Positions 11,601 through 15,719 of a stretch of 17,589 bases of DNA are shown piece after piece (position 1 is the first letter of the stretch; every line of letters starts with the position of its first letter). Source of the stretch: Pseudohongiella sp. (GTDB lineage: Bacteria > Pseudomonadota > Gammaproteobacteria > Pseudomonadales > Pseudohongiellaceae); NCBI GenBank assembly GCA_030652635.1, contig JAUSPW010000065.1:1-17589 (forward strand). Direction: 5' to 3'. The position numbers and the translations under genes were made by a program. Below the pieces are notes generated by a model. The model was not told the origin of the DNA and ran no database searches. It was given only the letters and a program-made list of their open reading frames with translations.

Positions 11601-12497
11601 CGCATTGGCTGCGCTGACCAGTCCGATACCACCGCCACCAGAGCCTGCAGCACCGGGTGTGGCGCCACCGCCGCCGCCACCGCCTGCAAAAGCACCACCA
11701 AATAACGTACTCGTGAAACCAGCACCACCCGCGCCACCATTGCTGTTAGTCGCGGCCACGCCAGCAGCCCCGCGTCCGCCTCCACCGCCTCCGGCGCGCT
11801 GCCCAGCAGTACCGCGTCCTCGGCCAAGACCACCGTTGCTGCCCTGAGAACCGGTACCAACTGCGCCGTCCTCGCCGTTTGCATCACCCGCGCCGCCGCC
11901 GCCTCCTGATCCACCATCATTACCGGCACGCTCTGTTGAACTGGTGTTATTTCCCGCGCCGCCGCCACCGCCACCTGTGGCGCTGAGCGCACCAAATGAC
12001 GATGCGTTGCCGTTGGTACCTTTAACCCTGGAATCGTTTCCGCCGGAGCCACCGCCTCCACCTGTGCCCACCGTGACCACAACCGAGCCTGCTACGGCAA
12101 CGTTGGCATTTTCAACAAGGCCACCGGCTCCGCCGCCACCGCCCGCATTTGCTCCACCTCGACCACCGCCACCACCGCCGGCGACAACCATCACGCCCAC
12201 GCTGGTAACACCGGGAGGCGGCACAAACGTTCCGTTACCCGTAAAGGTATGCACAATGTAACCGGCTGCTGGCCCGGTACCCGGTGTAGTGACCGTGCCC
12301 CCAGTGCCACGCAAGTTCACCGGCCCCGGTACTTGCGCATAAACCAAACCCGCCAACGCCAGCAAGCCAAGAGACAACAGCACCCGACGCCAGAGTTTGC
12401 TCAGCGCATGGGCTTTTTGTGCATGATGTCTGCGTCGGGCGGCTTTATGCGCCTTGCGTCCGGGGGCAGTTATGGGTGAGTCAGGGTTTATTGCCAT
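2640..12497 (-). CDS. mshQ: Giant mosaic MshQ-like secreted protein (MSHA pilus-associated adhesin candidate)
   Basis: The protein has 3285 residues, more than twice the size of MshQ proteins I remember (about 1200-1400). A long basic N-region (1-36, many Arg/Lys/His) precedes a hydrophobic stretch and a likely signal cleavage after VYA (54). Modules in order: glycine-rich domain 79-331; Ig-like 335-435; four Cys-linked beta repeats 443-918; a beta domain 921-1130; a segment with YWAGSG and GGWSLITIYSDP (1200-1550); DUF11-type repeats 1551-1866; propeller-like repeats 1868-2160; fifth repeat 2161-2278; jelly-roll-like domain 2281-2461; sixth repeat 2462-2590; MshQ core from about 2595, ending in the DUF6701-type region (ERFVPSAVSL, NWQEIY). 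The core, with IPTQIAGKPSGTNPLG and VVRPFGFAIDF, identifies the family. No membrane barrel, LPxTG or RTX signal is seen, so anchoring is unclear. The start is the only Met before the signal; its ribosome binding site is weak. A surface or pilus-tip role is inferred from the cluster. Confidence 0.88.
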   Translation of the reverse strand: MAINPDSPITAPGRKAHKAARRRHHAQKAHALSKLWRRVLLSLGLLALAGLVYAQVPGPVNLRGTGGTVTTPGTGPAAGYIVHTFTGNGTFVPPPGVTSVGVMVVAGGGGGGRGGANAGGGGGAGGLVENANVAVAGSVVVTVGTGGGGGSGGNDSRVKGTNGNASSFGALSATGGGGGGAGNNTSSTERAGNDGGSGGGGGAGDANGEDGAVGTGSQGSNGGLGRGRGTAGQRAGGGGGGRGAAGVAATNSNGGAGGAGFTSTLFGGAFAGGGGGGGATPGAAGSGGGGIGLVSAANAAANGTVNTGGGGGGSRNINAGNGGSGIVIVRYLPPTLEIDTGQQPGPETYTGIALPTQPSVTLLTSGGAPVSGITVTASLNSGTATLGGTLTAVTNGSGIATFSNLSLTGSIGSINTIRLSVPGEAATNFVVTDEIEIIEPSFFAEISHPGTGGVCAPTGTTISIRNDFNQLATTFTGNITVTATPGTGNWANTFSAPGAFDNGTLNDGIATYTFTVANAGVVQLGYTSAAGGYTFNVTGPDIDGVTNNGGTLTLTACEFRIFHSEANGNVCRIEEVTIRVTNAGGTVMTTYAGTINLSTTGTLASTGTWSKTSVPANALGTLTPQANLGSASYGFVIADAGEIKLNYQNNQAGTANFNIVAANVSQPSGQFDPNLVLNSCLFRVTHSNASDICSIEQVTIRLVDSAGTTVTNYTGTINLSTTTGFGTWQTIGQSTGLLTDPVAEDGNATYKFELADAGVMTLGFRLSSVTGPVNINISDGVTLDARDANNSFDRNIVISLCTFEISHGLNSNACSITEVTFRVRNSEGNIATDYRGTMRLTTNSTRGDWQLTASAQGVLTEPSGPDVGLADYVFAAADAGQVILRYYSTTPATLNFDADDGLITENGAFDPNLFYNGCFPNIFAGPACTNPGTSTSISIPAQNSVPELRSRMVLMATMQIGNSNTGTVAQFNGQNMTRIVRMENDDQSPIVTTEIWAIFDATLPTAAGSYSGVLTGGVGQPAICLLSVTGVAQTAPQIAPIPSQGPVNSSKYTGPVVNARHNAVTSITTGANNSFIFSVVANDRGSNASLDQYFYRTPQPATTLTGIWGGRVPGVQSEPPYREAVLQANANVNSPPFNNSGTKTAGSAGVLSSAGLVEITEPFQSGGTSPPTMNAHVVAAFRPLVAGTPLATSYVPVTLYETYSGSLSYRAIGNSLRTQPSTTTLTVDPVVDCAMVNFTTGTTATLTLPMNANVEAAFLYWAGSGKTADIVSEVRFGPDGNEVAVVAEEIFQAVGTTSSNVDFFAGYADVTNIVAGSGLYRLKDLVVQTTTPWTTNGTCAGGWSLITIYSDPDEHLRVVNLFHGFQPFQYSAFTLVPRNFRMATYDAAQLLPNGQVTHVTLEGDEQLANGEETLGMQKGPTGLDSTIFVPLVTSFNPSNAEFNSTITRPIYWLGPTGYMEFESNAGINGDGYEIDFPGPDAVQLNRNGNRIGSTWGFDVDTHYLSHTLLEDFAQFGSEAERITTRYSAGQDVVVLLSEVISITNFPIADVEVFISQSGSFKVNGTGTYTVDVTNNGNGTNIAGAATGVITVAGLLPTGMTFANAGDVSGTDWTCTVVLNPGAYTCTYNIAASYPGGELENGDSLPPLTLNVQVGNVAVFPLQSNSAKATVRMLHSGAVCAPETTGTIPNPAPCVRAPQFDNVNDTQGGTIDIDSLFDKSVSNNNVASVLTTVTGVTTNLRMQKSVIGTLETDEAGQYLLTVTNLGPDISTAPFTITDQQPVGVDFISATGTNWTCNTISPTLSCVYNSNGLTPLAVNASTSLTLNVEVTGGAGFNITNTALVTVGAGNFDLVPSNNAATDITTIVGPPVASQERFLLSVSTPGDQTTIGGLSNFSNDDLIIYDPSTNIATMFFDDSAVNGDRIDDINAVHLLKNGHIIMSANGNSTIGTNNLVFDPWDLVRYDPILGTASLFLDGEAVFGVNYQDVNINGLYVMDDCAANNNSLNCSVVFTTTDGGELPAVGGGTLTFTASDLVIYYRTGPNAGKAEIYLEGSDADVFGATEGNGNTDIDAFYLRVDPSDPTAVLDVFVLSVDNETAIIGEGLDPITGTLFTRDDVTELDRTNDTTQNLFVGDVELGVFEPSAAQRRLDALHLVEDGYVGHFSIRQEQGGSVCEAGVLRISKHDGLTHNRDLDYYGSVRITTSTAFGTWQLQSGSGVLTNNGNGEAIYTYASADQGTVVLRLVHSQVATVNIGVTNGLVKELSSEDPNFSYDPQLTLITWADEFGNVGFGNSDGTRPWAGNWNELDGIDGTVSGGLGAGTGNIQIVSGRLRLTSSGLAASNNISPSVSRVFNLDAVPFTEDVVMQVRYGHTALALSDSFVIEARGSSSDAWVVLDNFTNITADQSNSSIPVSYNLSTILAAQSPVQEFSSTTEVRFRINSGYELERFFFIDDILIETATDQCGFGGPAGIAHYAIEHSGFGISCVGTPITITAHNSNHDPIGASSETINLSTSPAKGIWARVLTGDGTLSSIASQTDNGQATYTFAPGEQTVQLLLNYTVPAGALTPVNINVLGTVSGAVEFEDPQLEIAEAGLLFYNETLLNTTIPTQIAGKPSGTNPLGHLLTIQGVRSSDNDPMQCTPLFAPGQTLNIELAAECLDPDLCIGGESLTINGDAITLANDNDAAGINGTFTEIELDFITQPSGDIGATIELNYSDVGLMQLHARYDIPFGFFGTPSPDDTLTAPGYSGDFMIGSSNNFVVRPFGFAIDFPGAVGLDRRDGFPVGNFPPVNSQTVTSFAADSDGSPWRIAGAGFDTRVTSMGWQSADDTDFDGQPDTNANLHDNRETPNFYKDSDGLADDYRIQLTVLSNQAQSECISGASPECGVLGVLNNDTLFEADFDSPGSGLVNMQYNEVGIIDLQAQLIDINEDPAPYLGTDVIIGRVRNVGRFYPERFVPSAVSLLPRVSASCSPPSSFTYMDEPFGIAATLTARNLQGNTTVNYRGGFAKLDLYNELNLRAIEIVDPGDNTNRSSRLLNGNSPNGIPTDLEPEWSSVNGGVLLIDGHLIYARANPADPDGPYEDLVIAFDPTDNDGVTLDPLVLNAEITENLAEFFELARHDFRYGRIQVDNAYGPETEPLDITFRVEYFNGTQFVTNTDDACTLIQSDELDLLSGTYTGALEELDTSIVAGEDSIFNAGLIQGTQAASNPTDLTFTATAPGEDNAGTVDIELDLSPSGLNLPWLQFKWPHDDQDFNENPRATLEFGQFRSHDRVINWQEIYNGATP
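2643..4715 (-). other. MshQ core region with DUF6701-type C-terminus
   Basis: Residues about 2595-3285 of the giant protein. The part starting LLFYNETLLNTTIPTQIAGKPS, with paired cysteines around CLDPDLCIGG and the phrase FVVRPFGFAIDF, is the segment shared by MshQ proteins. The last 340 residues (GRVRNVGRFYPERF through RATLEFGQFRSHDR) match the DUF6701 C-terminus as I recall it. Its molecular function is not established. Confidence 0.75.
4728..5114 (-). repeat. Sixth Cys-containing beta repeat of the giant protein
   Basis: Residues 2462-2590. It has the repeat hallmark H-Y-x-I-x-H followed by Cys2484, an INLST strand, a GIW motif, GDGTL, and a final ATYTF strand. Its partner cysteine is Cys2462. 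It sits directly before the MshQ core. Confidence 0.6.
5115..5657 (-). other. Jelly-roll-like domain of the giant protein
   Basis: Residues about 2281-2461 begin WADEFGNVGFGNSDG, then WAGNWNELDG, and end FFFIDDILIE. From memory this is the pattern of a beta-sandwich module found in many secreted bacterial proteins, resembling MAM or carbohydrate-binding folds. Ligand binding is not shown by the sequence. Confidence 0.5.
5664..6017 (-). repeat. Fifth Cys-containing beta repeat of the giant protein
   Basis: Residues 2161-2278. It keeps the repeat pattern (HFSI, Cys2173, YYGSVRITTS, FGTWQL, GSGVLTNNGNGEAIYTY, ADQGTVVLRL) and ends with the FSYDPQL linker seen as FDPNL in the earlier copies. It is separated from copies 1-4 by about 1240 residues of unrelated modules. 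Confidence 0.6.
6018..6896 (-). repeat. Propeller-like repeat block of the giant protein
   Basis: Residues 1868-2160 hold four degenerate units anchored by DDLIIYDP (1897), WDLVRYDP (1957), SDLVIYYR (2031) and DDVTELDR (2114). Each is followed by an acidic loop such as LFLDGEAVFG or IYLEGSDADVFG and then a DI-type strand. Spacings of 60-83 residues suit propeller blades. The fold is inferred. Confidence 0.5.
6900..7847 (-). repeat. Two DUF11-type repeats in the giant protein
   Basis: Residues about 1551-1670 (GTGTYTVDVTNNGNG, LLPTGMTF, GTDWTCT) and 1739-1865 (AGQYLLTVTNLGPD, PVGVDFIS, GTNWTCN) show the DUF11 signature of xYxxxVTNxGP followed by a WxC strand. These Ig-like stalk modules are common in bacterial surface proteins. 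Confidence 0.65.
9744..11171 (-). repeat. Four tandem Cys-linked Ig-like repeats in the giant protein
   Basis: Residues 443-918 comprise four units of about 115-123 residues. Each has F-x-I-x-H, six to seven residues, Cys (455, 571, 693, 814), an EVTIRV-type strand, Y-x-GTI-x-LST, G-x-W, GTLT or GVLT, an AxYxF strand, ADAG, and ends in FDPNL...C before the next unit. Cys 557, 680, 801 and 918 close units 1-4. The 13-14 residue spacing to the following Cys suggests disulfides across each junction. Confidence 0.75.
11505..12263 (-). other. Glycine-rich domain at the N-terminus of the giant protein
   Basis: Residues 79-331. It opens with GYIVHTFTGNGTFVPP and VTSVGVMVVAGGGGGG and closes with NGGSGIVIVRYLPP, a beginning and end typical of the bacterial and phage glycine-rich domain family as I recall it. 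In between are about ten runs of three to seven glycines separated by short Ala/Asn/Ser/Thr loops. There are no GGxGxDxxx calcium nonapeptides, so it is not RTX. Packed polyglycine helices, as in the phage S16 adhesin, are a possible fold. Confidence 0.7.
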
Positions 12498-12533
12498 TGT
12501 TCCAGGTTTCAGGTCTCTCGGGCTTGCTATCGT

Positions 12534-12562
12534 AGTATCCGATAATATTTATTGTTTATTAA
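12534..12562 (-). promoter_or_regulatory. Weak candidate promoter for the giant mshQ-like gene
   Basis: On the minus strand TTAATA (12557-12562) and GATACT (12534-12539) lie 17 bases apart, each matching four of six sigma-70 consensus bases, in an AT-rich stretch. A start site would fall about 30 bases before the ATG at 12497. The gene needs its own promoter because an opposite-strand gene lies upstream. Confidence 0.25.
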
Positions 12563-12663
12563 TCACTTGCGCATTGTATCCAATCACCGAGCACTAAGCA
12601 GGTCAATCGGGGACTGCCTCGGCTTTTATTCCCTAAATAGACCCGATGATACTCTTTAACTGA

Positions 12664-12692
12664 TTGCAAATTGTGGCCACCGAACACAGAAT
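12664..12692 (+). promoter_or_regulatory. Weak candidate promoter for the small membrane-protein gene
   Basis: TTGCAA (12664-12669), a 17-base spacer and CAGAAT (12687-12692) each match four of six sigma-70 consensus bases. The distance to the ATG at 12729 is 36 bases. Confidence 0.3.
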
Positions 12693-12728
12693 ACCGAAGC
12701 ACGGCACCCTAACCCATTGAGGCTAACC

Positions 12729-13025
12729 ATGGAAACGGAATACAAAATTATACAAGCCACCACGCCACATTTTGCCAACAACCAGAATCTCAACCGCGTG
12801 ATGGCGGAAGAATCTCAGGCTGGCTGGACACTGGTCGAAAAATTCGACAACTATAAAATCCGTGTGCAGCGCAGTATCAGCCATCGCGCCTCAGACGCGG
12901 GGCGCGCTATCGACCCATATCGTACCCAAGTCGGTCCAAGCAACATCCTGACTTACAGTGCAGCCGCCGCCGTTACCCTGGCGATTGTTTACATGATATT
13001 CCGCGCAGTCGGCGCCTTGCCGTAA
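12729..13025 (+). CDS. Small membrane-anchored protein, DUF4177-like N-terminus
   Basis: A 98-residue product. The N-terminal 50 residues (METEYKIIQATTPHF, then AEESQAGWTLVEKFDNYKIRV) resemble DUF4177-type small proteins, which share an EYK strand followed by AGWxLV; this is from memory. A basic, hydrophilic link follows, then one hydrophobic helix at about residues 74-95 ending at GALP. The likely topology is a cytoplasmic domain with a C-terminal anchor. The ATG at 12729 is chosen because GAGG lies six bases upstream; a TTG at 12717 overlaps that site. Function is unknown. It lies between mshP and the mshQ-like gene on the opposite strand: divergent from mshQ and convergent with mshP, whose stop is 50 bases away. 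Confidence 0.8.
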   Translation: METEYKIIQATTPHFANNQNLNRVMAEESQAGWTLVEKFDNYKIRVQRSISHRASDAGRAIDPYRTQVGPSNILTYSAAAAVTLAIVYMIFRAVGALP

Positions 13026-13075
13026 ACCTGGTCGTTTGCATCTCAGACCGGCCCGCTAATGCTCAACCGCGCAGT

Positions 13076-13555
13076 TCAGAAACTGGTTCTGACCTGCACG
13101 GTTCTGCTCACCTCACCACAAATGCCCTGGCTGCTGATGGTGTAGTACTCTGTTCCACTGACATCTGCATCAATATTACAACTGACTTCTGCGCGACAAT
13201 TCGCCAATCCGTCCACTGCAAAATTGTAAACGCGTGGGCTGCCAACATTATTCGGACAGATTGCATTCACGTTGTATAGCGGGAACTCATTGGGCGGAAA
13301 CAAGGCATTCATGGCAAACCCTGCGCCAGACTCAGCCGCATAAAATGCCCTCGTCAGTTGTGTTTCTTCCTCAAAGGTATCCGAATTCTGGGACACCAGC
13401 CAATTGATCGCCGCAGCGATAGACACCAACAAGGTGATCACAAAAATAGCTGCCGGCAAACCCAGCCCGCGCTGATAAAACGATAGACCGCCCGCACTCG
13501 TTATTTTGTGGCGCGTTTTGTCATGAAATGATTGTTGACCACGATCAGGGTACAT
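13076..13555 (-). CDS. mshP: MSHA biogenesis protein MshP (PilX-like minor pilin)
   Basis: A 159-residue protein with one hydrophobic N-terminal helix (GLGLPAAIFVITLLVSIAAAI, about 31-50), followed by RAFYAAESGAGFAMN, the pattern of PilX/MshP-type minor pilins. As in those proteins, the Glu at position 5 of classic pilins is absent. Four cysteines (in AICPN, ANCRAEVSC and GICGE) could form disulfides. The 30-residue hydrophilic stretch before the helix is longer than in MshP proteins I remember. No better start is seen, although the nearest GAGG is 12 bases from the ATG. The gene overlaps the end of mshO by 11 bases, indicating coupled translation. It is the last gene of the operon before an opposite-strand gene. 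Confidence 0.85.
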   Translation of the reverse strand: MYPDRGQQSFHDKTRHKITSAGGLSFYQRGLGLPAAIFVITLLVSIAAAINWLVSQNSDTFEEETQLTRAFYAAESGAGFAMNALFPPNEFPLYNVNAICPNNVGSPRVYNFAVDGLANCRAEVSCNIDADVSGTEYYTISSQGICGEVSRTVQVRTSF

Positions 13556-14420
13556 TTCGCATCAACACCTCATGTTTGAGTCTTACCACATCATTGGACT
13601 CTGTAAAATTCAACTCCATCGATACAATCGCATTTCGCCTGAGCGTGGGCGCCATCAATGCAAATGCCGTCAACCCCGTATTATCCAGTCGATCACTGAT
13701 CAATACCCGATCCGGCAACGCCGAAGGCAGCCTGCGACTGGGCAAGGGACTCGCCACGTCACAAGAATTGGTTGCAGGGGTACACTGCGTCAGCTCTACA
13801 CCATAGTTGGCGTAGCGGTACAAGAGATTACCCACGACACAAAAACTCACGGGATCCTGTGCAATGTAGATCCTGTCGACAGGTGAGCGACGGGGAAAGC
13901 GGTGGCTGGCATCCAGTGTAATGGTCACAATGCCGTCTGCACCACCTGTGTCCACAATACTGTCCAGCGGTGCCATCGGCGAGCGGTTATCCAGATCATA
14001 CAGATTGGCGGTATTGATGGGATAAATCACCGCATACTCGTCGGCCCCACTGCTGAGCAGTAATGAGGGATTAAAATCGATGGAGGTAATGGACGTACCC
14101 CCAGCGCCGGTGAATGGCGCACTCAGATAATTACTGGCCCCCAGAAACGGGACAAATTCCATACACTGATCACCGTTCGGCTGTGCCGTAGTTACCCGGA
14201 TACTGTTAGGCACAGCGTTGTGCAACTCCATGGCAATACGATCGACCACCACCCGCCCGGAACTGGACAGTTTGTTGCGGTTGCCACTACTGACAAAGCC
14301 GTTTACTGCGTCGCCAATATAACTGATTACGCCCACCGCAATAATGCTGGAGATCAGGATGGCAACAACCATCTCGATCAAGGTAAAACCAGTCATGTTA
14401 GGGTAAGTTCGCTTTTGCAT
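13545..14420 (-). CDS. mshO: MSHA biogenesis protein MshO (prepilin-like minor pilin)
   Basis: A 291-residue protein with a type IV prepilin leader: MQKRTYPNMTG is cut before FTLIEMVVAILISS, with Glu16 as the conserved Glu5 of the mature form. The hydrophobic helix is followed by a large globular domain (about 45-291) with CMEFVPF, FPRRSPVDRIYI and a late pair of cysteines in TQCTPATNSC. Length and order fit MshO. The gene follows mshD with a one-base overlap (TGATG) and overlaps mshP, so all four minor-pilin genes are likely translated together. It is inferred to belong to the tip or initiation complex of the MSHA pilus in the inner membrane and periplasm. Confidence 0.9.
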   Translation of the reverse strand: MQKRTYPNMTGFTLIEMVVAILISSIIAVGVISYIGDAVNGFVSSGNRNKLSSSGRVVVDRIAMELHNAVPNSIRVTTAQPNGDQCMEFVPFLGASNYLSAPFTGAGGTSITSIDFNPSLLLSSGADEYAVIYPINTANLYDLDNRSPMAPLDSIVDTGGADGIVTITLDASHRFPRRSPVDRIYIAQDPVSFCVVGNLLYRYANYGVELTQCTPATNSCDVASPLPSRRLPSALPDRVLISDRLDNTGLTAFALMAPTLRRNAIVSMELNFTESNDVVRLKHEVLMRNVP

Positions 14421-15010
14421 CAGAAATTTGCCTTATACACGTCATATACCCAGCCTTCCCTGCGACTCACATGGGTAATGGTCACTCGAATATGTTTGGC
14501 ATCTTCTTCATCATCCAGATCGTTCAGCGCAGTGGTCAACAGCTCTTCGGGCTCGCCTACGCCTTGCTGCATATAACGCACACTGACTTGTACCCGAAAA
14601 TTGCCGTATCCGTCACGGTCATTGCCTTCAGCATCCTGTAGGGGAGTTGTCTGCTCAAAACCTTCATCCAGACCATGGTAGTCATCCACATCGTCGTAGT
14701 CTTTGCGGCATTCGCGGTTACTGGAGACGCCACAGGTGCCCCCCAGATCCGGGCCAAAATCTACTTCATCGGTGCAGTTTGTGCGGCATGGAGGTATCCC
14801 CCTTGCTGAAGAGTGCTCGTCAAAACGACGTGACAGAATTTCATCCAGATAACTTTGTGCCAGTGCAACAGCACGCGTCTCCAACATCACATCAGAACTG
14901 CGCGAGATTCCCCCTGAAATTGCGCCAGTAACACCAATCAGCGCAATCGACAGGATCACGATCACCGCGATCAGTTCGATTAATGTAACTCCGCGCTGAG
15001 TTTGTTTCAT
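14420..15010 (-). CDS. mshD: MSHA biogenesis protein MshD (prepilin-like minor pilin)
   Basis: A 196-residue protein with prepilin leader MKQTQRG cut before VTLIELIAVIVIL, Glu12 being the mature Glu5. The MshD hallmarks follow: AQSYLDEILSRRFDE, a Cys-rich loop (PPCRTNC, GTCG, ECRKD) and DDVDDYHGLDEGFE, then strands YGNFRVQVSVRY and KHIRVTITH. The start overlaps the mshC stop as ATGA, giving tight coupling, with a GGGGGA stretch upstream. The four cysteines probably form disulfides in the periplasm. It is inferred to be a low-abundance pilin priming assembly. The very acidic loop at about 76-125 could bind metal, which is speculation. Confidence 0.9.
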   Translation of the reverse strand: MKQTQRGVTLIELIAVIVILSIALIGVTGAISGGISRSSDVMLETRAVALAQSYLDEILSRRFDEHSSARGIPPCRTNCTDEVDFGPDLGGTCGVSSNRECRKDYDDVDDYHGLDEGFEQTTPLQDAEGNDRDGYGNFRVQVSVRYMQQGVGEPEELLTTALNDLDDEEDAKHIRVTITHVSRREGWVYDVYKANF

Positions 15011-15546
15011 GGCAGGCAGTCCCCCACATAGGCAAAACCCGATGGAGACCAGCAGACAGACATGGCAGGGCTGTCATTAATACACAGACGCACTGCCGTC
15101 GAAATTGCTTGCGGGAAACCGGGTGAACCCGTGACCCCGCCGGTGATCAGATCACCCAGCGAATCATAATTAAGCACCAGCGGTGCGGCATTGGTCACCG
15201 CAAATCCACCCGCCGTCACGCTGCAACTGTCCAGTTCATTCACGTCGGCACGCATATTCACGGTAGCCAGATCCATACGACTGATCTGGACCTGCCCCGC
15301 ACCATCATCCAGGCGCACTTCAATTAAATCGTCCACGGGCTGAATTGTGAGCGTAACGTCATTTCGGCCGATAGCCTTTTGTTGAGCAGAGCGAGCCAGC
15401 GACACCACCTGATCGCGTGCAATGGGTGGATTGTAACTGTCGCTGCGCAGAAATCGTGACATGCCAACCGATGAAATAATGCCCAGCACTACGATGGCAA
15501 TAATCAGTTCCACGATCGAAAAACCCTGATTGCGCCTTGCTGTCAT
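15007..15546 (-). CDS. mshC: MSHA pilin protein MshC (prepilin-like)
   Basis: A 179-residue protein with prepilin leader MTARRNQG cut before FSIVELIIAIVVLGIIS; Glu13 is the mature Glu5. The C-terminal part has four cysteines, in DSCSV, RLCIN, SVCWSPSG and GDCLP. The FAYVGDCLP ending resembles GspH/FimT-type pseudopilins and MshC. AAGG lies seven bases before the ATG. It is the first gene after the mshA terminator and starts the tightly overlapping mshC-D-O-P block. Its 173-base upstream gap holds the terminator and a second hairpin, so read-through or a local promoter must supply its transcript. Confidence 0.88.
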   Translation of the reverse strand: MTARRNQGFSIVELIIAIVVLGIISSVGMSRFLRSDSYNPPIARDQVVSLARSAQQKAIGRNDVTLTIQPVDDLIEVRLDDGAGQVQISRMDLATVNMRADVNELDSCSVTAGGFAVTNAAPLVLNYDSLGDLITGGVTGSPGFPQAISTAVRLCINDSPAMSVCWSPSGFAYVGDCLP

Positions 15547-15568
15547 GAATTTACCTTGAGCCGGGAGT

Positions 15569-15590
15569 CATGCTGGAGGTCAGCAGCATG
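15569..15590 (-). repeat. Hairpin in the mshC leader
   Basis: CATGCTG (15569-15575) and CAGCATG (15584-15590) form a perfect seven-base stem with an eight-base loop, ending about 22 bases before the mshC ATG and just upstream of its AAGG. It could affect mshC translation or be an operator. No factor can be named. Confidence 0.4.
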
Positions 15591-15616
15591 CAAGTATATG
15601 CAAAGCATGGTACTTC

Positions 15617-15659
15617 AAAAAGCATCAAGCCGGAAACGCTAGGCGAGTCCGGCTTGGTG
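15617..15659 (-). terminator. Intrinsic terminator (partial stop) after mshA
   Basis: Read on the minus strand, CAAGCCGGA and TCCGGCTTG (15648-15656 and 15626-15634) form a perfect nine-pair stem around a 13-base loop. Two more outer pairs follow after one mismatch, and then comes TTTTT (15621-15617). This is a convincing Rho-independent terminator placed between the major pilin and the minor-pilin genes. It probably lets only part of the transcription continue into mshC-D-O-P. Confidence 0.8.
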
Positions 15660-15671
15660 TTTAGTTCATGA

Positions 15672-15708
15672 ATCTCTCAGCTCTGCCGGTGCGGGGTTAC
15701 CGAGAGAT
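15672..15708 (-). repeat. Stem-loop directly after the mshA stop codon
   Basis: ATCTCTC (15672-15678) pairs with GAGAGAT (15702-15708). The inner bases can add a GGT/ACC pairing. It lies 12 bases past the mshA stop (15720) and upstream of the terminator. Such 3' hairpins can slow exonuclease decay of a pilin mRNA; that role is inferred. Confidence 0.45.
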
Positions 15709-15719
15709 ATCACAAAGTT

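Noticed and set aside
12160..12185. Triplet-repeat phase-variation tract in the glycine-rich coding region
   Set aside because: The repeats are imperfect and in multiples of three, so slippage would not switch the frame.
11545..12261. Proline-rich open frames on the plus strand
   Set aside because: They are the reverse-complement image of the glycine codons of the giant gene, with no ribosome binding site.
11505..12263. RTX toxin-like calcium repeats
   Set aside because: Glycine runs are present, but the GGxGxDxxx nonapeptide with regular Asp is not.
12717..12728. TTG start for the small membrane-protein gene
   Set aside because: The TTG overlaps the GAGG that serves the ATG at 12729, so the ATG is the better start.
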